From Pseudomonas asiatica (GTDB taxonomy: Bacteria > Pseudomonadota > Gammaproteobacteria > Pseudomonadales > Pseudomonadaceae): a stretch of 64,000 nucleotides of DNA. The stretch lies in the NCBI RefSeq assembly GCF_009932335.1, contig NZ_BLJF01000001.1, positions 3,534,001 to 3,598,000 on the forward strand, written 5' to 3'. The translations under genes and the position numbers were made by a program. The notes beneath the pieces are model-generated. The model was not told the DNA's origin. It saw only the letters and a program-made list of their open reading frames with translations, and searched no databases. Positions 54,481 to 62,764 of the stretch are shown here, piece after piece; position 1 is the first letter of the stretch; the number at the start of each line of letters is the position of its first letter.

Positions 54481-55533
54481 ATGTCATTCAAACGCACCAT
54501 CCACGCCGTCGACACCCACGCCGGCATCCCCATGCGCGTCATCACAGGCGGCGTACCGCACATCCCCGGTGACAGCGTACACGCCAAGATGAAATGGCTC
54601 GAAACCAACGACGATCAGTTGCGCAAGCTGATGCTGCGTGAACCGCGCGGCTATCCGGCGCACTGCTGCAACATCATCGTCCCGCCAAGCCACCCCGAGG
54701 CCGACGCCGGCTACATCATCATGGAGCAGATCGAGTACCCGGTGATGTCCGGCAGCAATACCATCTCGGTGGCCACCGTGCTTTTGGAGATGGGCATGCT
54801 GCCGATGCAGGAGCCGCTCACCGAGCTGGTGCTGGAGGCCCCGGCCGGGCTGATCCGCATCAAGGCCCGATGCGAGGGCGGCAAGGTCAAGGCCGTCACC
54901 TTCCAGAACGTACCAGCGTTCGCCGCACACTTGGATGCCGAAATCGACGTACCGCACCTGGGCAAGGTGCGCGTGGACGTGGGCTGGGGCGGCATGTTCT
55001 ATGTAATCGCCGACGTGCGCCAGTTCAAAGGCCTGCAACTGATCCCGCAGCACGGCGCCGAAATCGCCCGGGTATCGTCGATGATCCGCCAGGCGGCTAT
55101 CGAGCAACTGCCGGTGGCACACCCCGACTACCCCGGCATCGGCATCACCATCTCGCAGCTGTCCGGCCCCAGCGAAGACCCCAACGCCGACTGGAAGAAC
55201 GCGGTGACCATGACCTGCGGCGAGTTCTCGTGGGACGACCCGGCCACCTGGACCGGGGCGCTGGACCGCTCCCCGTGCGGTACCGGCACCTCGGCGAAGA
55301 TGGCCACCCTGCACGCCAAGGGTGAGCTGCCATTGCTCCAGGACTTCCGCCATCAGGGCCTGCTCGGCAACATCTACACCGGCCGCCTGATCGATGAAAC
55401 CAGCATCGGCGGCAACGAGGCCGTGGTACCAACCATCACCGGCAAAAGCTGGATCTACGGCCTGAACACCTTCGTGCTCGACCACGACGACCCGTTCCCC
55501 GAAGGCTTTACCATCGGTGATATCTGGGCCTGA
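54481..55533 (+). CDS. Proline racemase-family enzyme, Ser/Cys type (probable trans-3-hydroxy-L-proline dehydratase)
   Basis: This 350-residue protein starts MSFKRTIHAVDTHAG. Its first active-site segment is PVMSGSNTIS: Ser replaces the first catalytic Cys, and SerAsn replaces HisGly of the MCGHG motif. The second, [12 protein letters not shown], keeps Cys. Cys/Cys members are racemases or epimerases; as I recall, Ser/Cys members include trans-3-hydroxy-L-proline dehydratases. ATG 54481 was chosen. It is not next to the 4-hydroxyproline cluster (5 kb away). The activity needs testing. Confidence 0.7.
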   Translation: MSFKRTIHAVDTHAGIPMRVITGGVPHIPGDSVHAKMKWLETNDDQLRKLMLREPRGYPAHCCNIIVPPSHPEADAGYIIMEQIEYPVMSGSNTISVATVLLEMGMLPMQEPLTELVLEAPAGLIRIKARCEGGKVKAVTFQNVPAFAAHLDAEIDVPHLGKVRVDVGWGGMFYVIADVRQFKGLQLIPQHGAEIARVSSMIRQAAIEQLPVAHPDYPGIGITISQLSGPSEDPNADWKNAVTMTCGEFSWDDPATWTGALDRSPCGTGTSAKMATLHAKGELPLLQDFRHQGLLGNIYTGRLIDETSIGGNEAVVPTITGKSWIYGLNTFVLDHDDPFPEGFTIGDIWA

Positions 55534-55605
55534 GCCCAGGCAGCGTTCAATGCACTGGTATCCGCGAGCCGGGCCTTCTGGCAAGACCTGCATCTGAAGT
55601 GGCCA

Positions 55606-55641
55606 CAAACAAAAACCCCCGGCCATGTACATGACCGGGGG
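55606..55641 (-). terminator. Intrinsic terminator of the small lipoprotein gene
   Basis: Stem CCCCCGG/CCGGGGG (55616-55622 with 55635-55641) is extended by an inner CATGTACATG palindrome. The minus strand then reads TTTTTGTTTGT. It lies 45 bases after the lipoprotein stop and may also stop the opposing racemase-family transcript. Confidence 0.85.
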
Positions 55642-55685
55642 CCTTGGATCACGCCGCAAGCGTCGCGATCAGGGTACCGCCAAGA

Positions 55686-55877
55686 TTACTGCTGCTGAGG
55701 CAGTTTATCGATCGGGCCGCAGCCACCGATGATCTTGGAGATGGAAACCGAAGGGTGGAACAGGTAGTCGTAGGTGCAGTTTTTTGGCTGGTTGTAAACC
55801 TGGCCAGTGCAACCCGACAGCAGGGCAACACCCGAAACGACAGCAACGGCTACAGTAGCCTTGAACAGCTTTTTCAT
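55686..55877 (-). CDS. Small DUF4223-type lipoprotein
   Basis: This 63-residue protein starts MKKLFKATVAVAVVSGVALL with a lipobox LSGC, so it is lipidated at that Cys. The mature part (CTGQVYNQPKNCTYDYLFHP...) has three cysteines and matches small YhfL/DUF4223 lipoproteins. Function unknown. ATG 55877 follows AAGGAC. Divergent from trkH. Confidence 0.82.
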   Translation of the reverse strand: MKKLFKATVAVAVVSGVALLSGCTGQVYNQPKNCTYDYLFHPSVSISKIIGGCGPIDKLPQQQ

Positions 55878-56096
55878 ACTAAGTCCTTTAAATGAATCAT
55901 CTTCGGCCATCGTCTGATGGCGGCGGGATGATACAGAACCCTGGCATTGGATCCAAGCAGCAAGGCGCACTGGCTAGTTGCACCTGTGCAACAATCGAGT
56001 GGCTCTGTATGAACTGTCCTAAGACATTACGGCTTTTTACTCGACATTGCTGTATGGCAGGCAATACTGCCGGCATTGTCCGCACGAGCTCAACTA

Positions 56097-57551
56097 ATGC
56101 CGCTTCCAGCGTTGCGCTTCATAGCCTTCATTATTGGTGTATTCCTGATCACCTTGGCCGTCAGCATGGTAATCCCGATGCTGACACTGCTGCTGTACGA
56201 CCGCAGCGATGATCTCGGCGCTTTCGTCTGGTCAAGCCTTATCGTGCTCTGCGCAGGCCTGGTCATGGTGGCCCGAGGCGCTCCCGGCGCACCGCAACTG
56301 CGCGCCAGGGACATGTACCTGCTCACAACGGCAAGCTGGGTCATCGTTTGCGCATTTGCGGCCTTGCCGATGGTGTTCATCCGGCACATCAGTTACACGG
56401 ACGCGTTCTTCGAAACCATGTCAGGGATCACCACCACCGGCTCGACGGTACTAACCGGGCTGGACAATGCATCGCCCGGGTTGCTTGTCTGGCGGTCTTT
56501 GCTGCACTGGCTGGGAGGCATCGGCTTTATCGGCATGGCTGTCGCGATCCTGCCCCTGCTGCGCGTAGGTGGCATGCGCCTGTTCCAGACCGAATCTTCG
56601 GATTGGTCAGACAAAGTGACACCCCGCTCGCATGTTGCGGCCAAGATGATCCTGATCATCTATGTGGGCCTGACAGTCTTGGGAACATGGGCGTTGTGGG
56701 CTGCCGGCATGACCCCGTTCGAAGCCATCAATCATTCGATGGCACTGATTTCAACCGGTGTTTTCCCTACCTCCGATGCCTCGCTGGGCCACTGGGTGCA
56801 GCCTGCGGTGCATTGGGTAGCCGTTGTCATCATGATCCTCGGCAGCCTCCCTTTCACCCTGTATGTGGCCACGCTGCGTGGCCATCGGCGCATCCTGCTC
56901 GATGACCATCAAGTCCGCGGTTTCATTGGCTTTCTCGTCTTCATCTGGCTCACGGTCGGAACCTGGCTCTGCTTGCACAGCGATCTGTCATGGTGGGATG
57001 CGCTCCGTATCGTGGCGGTCAACGTCACCTCCGTGGTGACCACCACGGGCATTGCCGTGGGCGACTACACGCTCTGGGGCAGCTTCGCCATCATGCTGTT
57101 CTTTTACCTGACGTTCGTCGGTGGCTGCTCGGGGTCTACCGCTGGAGGCCTGAAGATATTCCGTTTCCAGGTGGCCGCGGCCTTGCTTGTCAGCAGCCTG
57201 AAACAGTTGATCCATCCAAGGGCAACAATCTCGAAGAAATACAATGGGCACCCGATCGATGAAGAGATCGTGCGCTCACTGCTGACGTTTTCGTTCTTCT
57301 TCTCAGTCACCATCGCGGTCATCGCCCTTGGCCTCTCGCTGCTAGGGCTCGACTGGACAACGGCATTGAGCGGGGCCGCTACCGCCGTGTGCAACGTCGG
57401 CCCGGGGCTGGGAACGCTTATCGGTCCTGCAGGTAATTTCGCCTCGTTATCGGACGCTGCCAAATGGCTGCTGACTGTCGGCATGCTGCTTGGACGGCTC
57501 GAAATCCTGACCGTACTGGTACTCGTCTCTCCAGCTTTCTGGCGATTCTAG
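56097..57551 (+). CDS. trkH: TrkH-family potassium uptake protein
   Basis: This 484-residue membrane protein has four pore-loop motifs: MSGITTTGSTVL, ALISTGVFPTSD, VTTTGIAVGDY and CNVGPGLGTLIG, which line the K+ filter. It imports K+ with a cytoplasmic TrkA partner encoded elsewhere. I chose the ATG at 56097; a TTG at 56076 is the longer option. It lies upstream of nhaA, 161 bases apart, so cation homeostasis genes cluster here. Confidence 0.92.
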   Translation: MPLPALRFIAFIIGVFLITLAVSMVIPMLTLLLYDRSDDLGAFVWSSLIVLCAGLVMVARGAPGAPQLRARDMYLLTTASWVIVCAFAALPMVFIRHISYTDAFFETMSGITTTGSTVLTGLDNASPGLLVWRSLLHWLGGIGFIGMAVAILPLLRVGGMRLFQTESSDWSDKVTPRSHVAAKMILIIYVGLTVLGTWALWAAGMTPFEAINHSMALISTGVFPTSDASLGHWVQPAVHWVAVVIMILGSLPFTLYVATLRGHRRILLDDHQVRGFIGFLVFIWLTVGTWLCLHSDLSWWDALRIVAVNVTSVVTTTGIAVGDYTLWGSFAIMLFFYLTFVGGCSGSTAGGLKIFRFQVAAALLVSSLKQLIHPRATISKKYNGHPIDEEIVRSLLTFSFFFSVTIAVIALGLSLLGLDWTTALSGAATAVCNVGPGLGTLIGPAGNFASLSDAAKWLLTVGMLLGRLEILTVLVLVSPAFWRF

Positions 57552-57712
57552 GCCAGAGGTTACCCGCCCATCTTCGCGCTCATTCACGGTCACGTCATAG
57601 CCTTGAGTAGCGGTTGTTCGGTAGACTACCGAACGGGTGCCAGCTGCACGGTGCAGTGGGGCAGGTTAAAGAACAGCGCAGGTCGGGCCGCCATGCGGGA
57701 GTACTTGCGCCT

Positions 57713-59074
57713 ATGCAAAAAAAGGAATTGTCTCGCGCCCAGGAATTGGCCGAGCGTGCCTTCGCCAACCTTGAACGCTTTCTGCACATTGAAGCGGTCA
57801 GCGGCATCGTTCTACTGGTTGCAGCTATTGCTGCGCTTATCTGGGCCAACTCCCCGGCTGCCGAAAGCTACGACGCCCTTTGGCACACACCGTTGACGAT
57901 CGGCGTGGGTTCGCTGATCTATTCACAGTCGCTGCATTTCTGGATCAATGATGGCTTGATGACCATCTTCTTCCTTGTCGTGGGCATGGAGATCCGTCGC
58001 GAGATCCACGAGGGCGCACTGTCCAGCCTTCGGCAGGCCATGCTGCCCATGGCAGCCGCCATTGGCGGTGTAGCCGTACCCGCGCTCTTCTACCTGGGTT
58101 TTGGTCACGCTGCGGCGGAACAACAAGGCTGGGCCGTACCGACGGCTACGGATATCGCCTTTGCGGTAGGTGTCCTGGCGCTGCTCGGCAAGTCGATCCC
58201 GTCCAACGTCCGCGTGTTTCTGCTGGCCCTGGCCATCATCGATGACATCATCGCAGTACTGATCATCGCGTTCTTCTACTCGGGCGGCCTCGATTACAGC
58301 GGTTTCGGGGTTGCGCTGATCGGCCTGCTGATGGTGATCGGGCTGCAGAAGATCGGAGTGGGTTCGGCCTACGCGTACATCATTCCCGGCTTTGTCACCT
58401 GGCTGGGCATCCTGTTGACCGGAGCCCACCCCACCCTCGCAGGCGTTGTGCTGGGCCTGATGACGCCAGTGGTCGCAATGCCGATGCGCGAGCGACCACT
58501 GGATGCAATCAGCCGATTCACCGGAGAGCTGCTGGGACGCGCCAGGGCGCCCGAGCGCGATGCCAGCGACCTCATGGACCCGTTGAAGCGCCTGCGCCTG
58601 GCCCAGCGCGAACTGGTGCCGCCAGTGGTGCGCATGCAAGGCACCCTGCACCCTTGGGTAGCCTTCGGCATCATGCCGGTGTTTGCCTTGGCCAATGCCG
58701 GGGTAAATCTTTCGGGTGTCGATTTGTCAGCCGAGGCCCCGCAGTGGGTGATGATCGCCGTCGCTGTCGCTCTGGTAGTTGGCAAACCCTTGGGCATCGT
58801 CAGCGTCAGTTGGCTGATGGTCCGCTTGGGCTGGTGCGCGCTTCCCGCCGAGGTGAGCTGGCGCAGCATCACCTTGGTCGGGCTGCTGGCCGGCATCGGT
58901 TTCACCATGTCGATCTTCATTGCCAATCTCGCCTTCGTCGATCCTGGCGCGCTGGGGGCGGCGAAACTTGGCGTGCTTTCGGCATCGGTGATTGCAGCAT
59001 TGCTTGGCCTGGCCTGGGGTGCATACAGCATCCGTAAAGCATCTGCCATGACCAAAGCAAGTTCGACGACCTAG
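57713..59074 (+). CDS. nhaA: Na+/H+ antiporter NhaA
   Basis: This 453-residue antiporter has the double aspartate motif [13 protein letters not shown] (the ion site) and [21 protein letters not shown]. It is about 60 residues longer than E. coli NhaA because of an extended C-terminal part. It exports Na+ in exchange for H+. I chose ATG 57713 ([12 protein letters not shown]), with GGGAG upstream; a longer in-frame reading adds unrelated residues. Confidence 0.92.
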   Translation: MQKKELSRAQELAERAFANLERFLHIEAVSGIVLLVAAIAALIWANSPAAESYDALWHTPLTIGVGSLIYSQSLHFWINDGLMTIFFLVVGMEIRREIHEGALSSLRQAMLPMAAAIGGVAVPALFYLGFGHAAAEQQGWAVPTATDIAFAVGVLALLGKSIPSNVRVFLLALAIIDDIIAVLIIAFFYSGGLDYSGFGVALIGLLMVIGLQKIGVGSAYAYIIPGFVTWLGILLTGAHPTLAGVVLGLMTPVVAMPMRERPLDAISRFTGELLGRARAPERDASDLMDPLKRLRLAQRELVPPVVRMQGTLHPWVAFGIMPVFALANAGVNLSGVDLSAEAPQWVMIAVAVALVVGKPLGIVSVSWLMVRLGWCALPAEVSWRSITLVGLLAGIGFTMSIFIANLAFVDPGALGAAKLGVLSASVIAALLGLAWGAYSIRKASAMTKASSTT

Positions 59075-59088
59075 AAAGCCTGACTGGC

Positions 59089-59220
59089 GATCCACTTCTA
59101 TCACGCAAGTGGGGTTCGATACTTGCCGGGGGCGCAGCGGGCATTGCGGCGGCCTTAAACGCGCCTCTGGCCGGTATGGTGTTTGCCATTGAGTAACCAA
59201 GCCACACGTTCGAGCAACGC
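59089..59220 (+). pseudogene. ClC-type chloride channel gene remnant
   Basis: In one frame this reads DPLLSRKWGSILAGGAAGIA, then ALNAPLAGMVFAIE, TAA, then PSHTFEQR. The GGAAGIAAALNAPLAG...FAIE segment is the conserved core of ClC channels, and SHTFEQR is what should follow an EEL (TAA sits where Glu is expected). No start or complete gene surrounds it, so it is a decayed fragment, 15 bases after nhaA. Confidence 0.75.
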
Positions 59221-59310
59221 CGGTGCTCTTTGCCGAAAGCTGTGCCGGACACGGCCTCGCATGTTCAATTTCTGCCCTGAATTTGCCCTAACCCAATGGC
59301 CAGAAACGAC

Positions 59311-59346
59311 AAAGCCCCCGAAAACTTTAACGTTTTCGGGGGCTTT
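59311..59346 (-). terminator. Terminator of the tRNA-Ser transcription unit
   Basis: A perfect 15-base stem (AAAGCCCCCGAAAAC, 59311-59325, with 59332-59346) surrounds a six-base loop, with T-rich ends on both strands. It sits 14 bases beyond the tRNA 3' end in the tRNA's direction. It would also stop transcripts coming from nhaA. Confidence 0.85.
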
Positions 59347-59360
59347 GTTTACTTCGTGTA

Positions 59361-59430
59361 TGGCGGAGAGATAGGGATTTGAACCCTAGGTACTGTTGCC
59401 AGTACAACGGATTTCGAATCCGTTTTCGAC
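59361..59430 (-). tRNA. tRNA-Ser(CGA) 3' fragment; prophage attachment site
   Basis: The minus strand has the anticodon arm with loop TTCGAAA (anticodon CGA, arm at 59407-59423), a long variable arm (TGTACTGGCAACAGTAC), a T arm (GGGTTCAAATCCC) and the acceptor 3' end CTCTCCGCCA. The D arm and the 5' acceptor strand are missing: the sequence beyond 59430 is unrelated and A/T-rich. This is the mark left by integration in a tRNA 3' end. The intact gene should be at the other prophage end, outside the window. Confidence 0.85.
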
Positions 59431-59524
59431 ACCATATTTTTTTGGGATGATTTAATAAAAATCAATAAAAACAACAACTTCAACACACCATGACACAACA
59501 TCACTCCACACCATTCGGGGGACC

Positions 59525-59544
59525 AATTCCCCCAAAATTCCCCC
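59525..59544. repeat. Tandem AATTCCCCC repeats near the attachment site
   Basis: AATTCCCCC occurs at 59525-59533 and 59536-59544 with an 11-base period. A C-rich/G-rich stretch (TTCGGGGGACC) lies just before. Repeats about 100 bases inside an att core are typical of integrase arm-binding sites. The rest of 59431-59652 (A/T-rich) shows no gene. Confidence 0.45.
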
Positions 59545-59652
59545 AAGCTTTCTAGTGAGCCCGTTGTGTACATCCTTCGGCTGTGATGCCTATTTGCCAC
59601 ACTGAATGGCTGGAGCTAATGTGTCAGCAGACATCAGAGGCTGGAGACAATC

Positions 59653-59892
59653 ATGGGTTGGAACGATAATGTCGACTGGGAGCTCAATGACGCCATTCAA
59701 GACCTTCTAGATGAAGGGCTGCTCAAGGAAGACACGGCAGGATACGGTGTAGCTCAGCAGGTGATCCACGAAGGCTATGACAGCTTGAGCTCCAAGCAAA
59801 AACACGTGTTTGATAAGCACGTCGGCGAGCCATTAGCAAAGCGCCAGAAGGCGCTTAACGTTCAGCGGATCATTGATTCCAATCCAGATTGA
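59653..59892 (+). CDS. Small acidic prophage-end protein of unknown function
   Basis: This 79-residue helical protein (MGWNDNVDWELNDAIQDLLD...VFDKHVGEPLAKRQK) is read rightward, against the phage structural genes, and lies between the att site and the lysis genes. GGAG precedes ATG 59653. This position and orientation are typical of accessory (moron) genes. No family is recognised. Confidence 0.6.
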   Translation: MGWNDNVDWELNDAIQDLLDEGLLKEDTAGYGVAQQVIHEGYDSLSSKQKHVFDKHVGEPLAKRQKALNVQRIIDSNPD

Positions 59893-59982
59893 GTCAGCGG
59901 CAGGCGCTAACCGCTGCCGGCGCTCAGCCAATAGCGCACACACTTTCACTTCCAAGCTGTCGGACTTGCGCAGGCCGGCGGC

Positions 59983-60207
59983 CTAGTGAAGAGATGGCAA
60001 CTCCTTTCCGCGCGCCTTGGCGATTACCCGAAGCTGGTAATCGGATACCGCCTGAAACAGCGACTCGGCCAGTAGGTGTAGGCGCTCGATCTCTTCAGGC
60101 GTCGCGTTGCGGTCCTGGGCCTGGTGGTATTCCCGCATGGCGTCGATGGCCTGCTGGATCAGCGGCTCGCCCGCCTCGACCATACCAATGAAGGTGCGCT
60201 TGTCCAC
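59983..60207 (-). CDS. Small prophage protein after the lysis cassette
   Basis: This 74-residue helical protein (MDKRTFIGMVEAGEPLIQQA, ending ARGKELPSLH) starts 13 bases after the Rz stop. It is the last gene of the leftward phage unit. No motif indicates a function; a role in lysis timing or regulation would be a guess. Confidence 0.55.
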   Translation of the reverse strand: MDKRTFIGMVEAGEPLIQQAIDAMREYHQAQDRNATPEEIERLHLLAESLFQAVSDYQLRVIAKARGKELPSLH

Positions 60208-60220
60208 AGCCCTGCTCCGA

Positions 60221-60730
60221 TCAGTTGATCAGCGCATTATAGGACGCTTCGCACGCCAAGCCGGCTATTCGGCTTCGCTCAAGCGCTGTCGCGAGGCCTC
60301 CCGCCATTCGGTCAGACTCTTCAAGCAATCCCCCGAGCACCACGACGGCAGAGGTTCCTGCCTGGCGCTGCTGGGCAGCGATGGTATCGCAGGTGGCTCG
60401 GTGGCCGTCCCGCAGTCTGGCGATCTCGCCGCGCAGCCCGTCAGCAGCAGACTCAGCAGTAGCGGCGCGGCCTTGGGCCAGCTCCAGTTTCTTGCGTGCA
60501 CTTTCACCCTCCTCGTCCGCCGCGGCTTGGCGGCGTTGTTCCTCTGTTCTGGTCTTGGCGGCAGCGCGCCGGTCACGCTCAGCCACCTGCAGGCGGTAGT
60601 CGGCCAACTCGATCCGGGCGGCGCCGGTTTCGCCTTGGGCAACCACCACCCGGTACTGCTGGCCCCCGGCGACAAGCACCAGGGCGATCAGCCACCAGCA
60701 CCAGGCCGGTACCGCGCCGAGCCAGTTCAC
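60221..60730 (-). CDS. Rz-type inner membrane spanin (DUF2514)
   Basis: This 169-residue protein has one N-terminal membrane anchor (VPAWCWWLIALVLVAGG) and a long charged coiled-coil (LADYRLQVAERDRRAAAKTRTEEQRRQAA), the plan of Rz/i-spanin. Its GTG start at 60730 overlaps the endolysin stop (GTGA). The spanin joins inner and outer membranes in the last lysis step, with Rz1 as partner. That partner is nested in this gene (60265-60501). Confidence 0.8.
   Translation of the reverse strand: MNWLGAVPAWCWWLIALVLVAGGQQYRVVVAQGETGAARIELADYRLQVAERDRRAAAKTRTEEQRRQAAADEEGESARKKLELAQGRAATAESAADGLRGEIARLRDGHRATCDTIAAQQRQAGTSAVVVLGGLLEESDRMAGGLATALERSRIAGLACEASYNALIN
60265..60501 (-). CDS. Rz1-type outer membrane spanin lipoprotein, nested in Rz
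   Basis: Within the Rz gene, in another frame, GAGGAGG is followed six bases later by GTG (60501). It opens a 78-residue frame beginning MHARNWSWPKAAPLLLSLLL with lipobox LTGC. The mature part (CAARSPDCGTATEPPAIPSL...) is proline-rich, as in Rz1 lipoproteins. This is the lambda-type nested Rz/Rz1 arrangement. The strong internal ribosome site plus lipobox make it likely real. Confidence 0.75.
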   Translation of the reverse strand: MHARNWSWPKAAPLLLSLLLTGCAARSPDCGTATEPPAIPSLPSSARQEPLPSWCSGDCLKSLTEWREASRQRLSEAE

Positions 60731-61215
60731 GCCAGCACCCCGCCAAGCTCGACCCAGCGCCCTAGCAGCTTGTCCAGGCGATGCGGGTTCTGCCCGTAGG
60801 TGTTGCCTGGCAGCGACGCCCAGATGTTCGAGCACTTAGCGATAGCCTGCTGGATGCGGCCGGCCTTGATATCGTCCAGGGCCTTGCGTTCGCGGATCTG
60901 CTGCAGCGCGATGCGGTCCTGGTTCTCCGGCGTGAACCCGCCAGCCAAGCGCAGGCTGACCCGGTATGCATCCCAGTAACGCTCGAGCAACTGGTACCGG
61001 CCGGCTGCCGTGCTGGTCACAGGCTTTCCGTTGATGGGGAATGTCAGCTTACGCCGCGGGTGGTCCGCGTAGCCTTGGAACAGTCCGCCGCCGTACAGCA
61101 CGTTGTATCCGTCGTCGCTCGCCCTGACGGTCGAGGTGCCTTCAGAGAAAGCGATCAGGTCCAGAAACCGGAGCACGTTCGCGCCTCCGGCCTGGGTTTC
61201 GGTGAGTCTGGACAT
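60727..61215 (-). CDS. Phage endolysin, lambda R-like lytic transglycosylase (GH104)
   Basis: This 162-residue protein has LDLIAFSEGTSTVRASDDGYNVLYGG (catalytic Glu in SEGT), FPINGKPVTSTAAGRYQLLERYWDAYR and CSNIWASLPGNTYGQ, the pattern of lambda endolysin R. It cleaves peptidoglycan glycan strands. No signal peptide is present, so a holin should be needed; none is visible between 61216 and 61356. ATG 61215 follows GGAGAAACC. A stub of another endolysin lies directly upstream. Confidence 0.88.
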   Translation of the reverse strand: MSRLTETQAGGANVLRFLDLIAFSEGTSTVRASDDGYNVLYGGGLFQGYADHPRRKLTFPINGKPVTSTAAGRYQLLERYWDAYRVSLRLAGGFTPENQDRIALQQIRERKALDDIKAGRIQQAIAKCSNIWASLPGNTYGQNPHRLDKLLGRWVELGGVLA

Positions 61216-61231
61216 GGTTTCTCCAGGCAAA

Positions 61232-61297
61232 AAAAATGCCCGCAACTGGGCGGGCATTGGGGAGTATCTGAAGCAGTTGCTGCTCGTTGATGGGCAT
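61232..61297 (-). pseudogene. N-terminal stub of a GH19-type endolysin
   Basis: An ATG at 61297 with GGAGAAAACTGA before it opens MPINEQQLLQILPNARPVAG. This resembles the start of GH19 endolysins of Pseudomonas prophages as I recall them. After IF the similarity stops; the frame enters T-run and endolysin leader DNA. An 18-base direct repeat (TTTTTTTGCCTGGAGAAA) flanks the stub on both sides. It appears to be a remnant left when the GH104 gene replaced the older endolysin. Confidence 0.6.
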
Positions 61298-61313
61298 TCA
61301 GTTTTCTCCAGGC

Positions 61314-61337
61314 AAAAAAATACCGCCGGGCGGCGGT
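61314..61337 (-). terminator. Intrinsic terminator after the tail fibre assembly gene
   Basis: ACCGCC/GGCGGT stem (61322-61327 with 61332-61337) followed by seven T on the minus strand, 18 bases after the fibre assembly stop. A second hairpin plus T-run (GCCCGC/GCGGGC, 61230-61255) lies just before the endolysin. Confidence 0.75.
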
Positions 61338-61355
61338 CGGTGGTTTCGGTGCGGG

Positions 61356-61952
61356 TCAGGCCGGCGGCGCTGGCCAATCGATGATCGCTGGGTAGCCGTC
61401 CTGCTCGGGCACTTCGACCAGGTCGAGGCGGTAGTTCTTCCAGGCCTTGAGCTGGTCCTGCTTGGCTTGATCGGCGCGGCCCAGCTCTACGGCGTCCTGC
61501 AGCGGGGCGATGGCGTCGTCAGCGATCTTTCGCAGGCGACCCGTTTCAGTAACGGCGGCCAGCAGCAGCTGCGCTGCAGCGGTTTCCGCCTTCATCTCGG
61601 CAGTAACAAGCTGCGACCAATCCACAACGCCCGGGGCTTCCTGTCCCAGGACTTCGGAGTTCTGCCCAGGCAGCAAAATCTGACCATCCGGCGGGCTCAC
61701 AATGTCGCTTGGAAACCTGACGCTTTGAGGCGCGTCATCGGCATGCGGCAGGATCAAAGTGAGCGTCAGGCTGCCACCGATACGCTCTACAGGCCCGAGA
61801 AGCCAGGGCGAAGCAACAGCCTGACCTGGAAGTGTTGCGCCCTCAGACACGGCAGCGAAATCGAAGATTTTGCCGTTGATTGACAGCGATTCTCCATTAC
61901 GAGCAATCGAGAGCGATTCTGGAGAGCCGATAGGAACAAGCTTGATAATCAT
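61356..61952 (-). CDS. Phage tail fibre assembly protein
   Basis: This 198-residue protein ends with LKAWKNYRLDLVEVPEQDGYPAIIDWPAPP, the C-terminal signature of tail fibre assembly chaperones. The N-terminal half (FAAVSEGATLPGQ, LPHADDAPQSVRFP) is beta-rich. The ATG at 61952 overlaps the previous gene's stop (TGATG), so it is coupled to the fibre gene it probably assists. Confidence 0.82.
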   Translation of the reverse strand: MIIKLVPIGSPESLSIARNGESLSINGKIFDFAAVSEGATLPGQAVASPWLLGPVERIGGSLTLTLILPHADDAPQSVRFPSDIVSPPDGQILLPGQNSEVLGQEAPGVVDWSQLVTAEMKAETAAAQLLLAAVTETGRLRKIADDAIAPLQDAVELGRADQAKQDQLKAWKNYRLDLVEVPEQDGYPAIIDWPAPPA

Positions 61953-62752
61953 CAGAACCACCTTCCCACTGCAAGGACATTGAAAGAGAACGCACCCGAT
62001 CCGGTTGTAGCCGGCCCCGCACCGAACCATGCATTCAATGCCGAGCCGCTACTTGCCGACAGATGTGTGATCCAGGCGGAGCGAGCCGAAATATCTGACT
62101 CATAGAACTGGCCATACAGGTCTGGTGGAGAGACGAACGCTACCGGCAAGCCGGCGGTGATGTTCACATATCGAACGCCAGTGCCAGTCGCCCACGATAC
62201 TGCGCCATTGGCAATGCTCACTTTCTGACTGGAAATCATGAGCCCGCATGCAAACTTCCAGTAGGTGCCCACGGAGTTGGTGACCTGCTGCATCAGCGCG
62301 CCGGTGGGTACGCCACCTGTTTGGCTAAGTTCGCCAACAATCGCAGCGACTGCCGCTGAACCCAGGTTCAGTCCGGCACGGGCCGCTGCGGCGGTAGTGC
62401 CGCCGGTCCCCCCTTTTGCCACGGGGACTACGTTCTCGGTCGAGACGGAGCCCAGGCCGGCCAAGGTGGAACCCCATTGGTCGACGATCTGACGCAGGCG
62501 GTCGGCAGACTCCTTCACATAGCCTTGCATCGGGGCGAGGCCATATGTGCCACCGGCTACGGTCGAGCCCTGGTAGGCAGGCAAAATGCTCAGCACCGTG
62601 CCGCTGGCAATGTTGGTAACTTCATACCAGCGCCCGTCAGGCCCTTGAAAAGCGTCACCAACTCGGGCATTGGCAGAGAAGTTGGTGTTGGTTCCCGTAA
62701 CCGTAGTCTGACCGGCCGTGATCGCAACCGTGCCCGTTCTATACCATGGCAT
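61952..62752 (-). CDS. Phage tail fibre protein
   Basis: This 266-residue protein starts MPWYRTGTVAITAGQTTVTG, a common tail fibre N-terminus, with AKGGTGGTTAAAARAGLNLG in the middle, typical of phage fibres. The C-terminal part (VSPPDLYGQFYESDISARS) is likely the receptor-binding tip. It is short for a tail fibre. It lies between the tail protein and its assembly chaperone. Confidence 0.82.
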   Translation of the reverse strand: MPWYRTGTVAITAGQTTVTGTNTNFSANARVGDAFQGPDGRWYEVTNIASGTVLSILPAYQGSTVAGGTYGLAPMQGYVKESADRLRQIVDQWGSTLAGLGSVSTENVVPVAKGGTGGTTAAAARAGLNLGSAAVAAIVGELSQTGGVPTGALMQQVTNSVGTYWKFACGLMISSQKVSIANGAVSWATGTGVRYVNITAGLPVAFVSPPDLYGQFYESDISARSAWITHLSASSGSALNAWFGAGPATTGSGAFSFNVLAVGRWF

Positions 62753-62764
62753 GCTTGGTTCCTT

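Noticed and set aside
59361..59430. Functional tRNA-Ser gene
   Set aside because: The D arm and 5' acceptor strand are absent, so it cannot fold as a complete tRNA.
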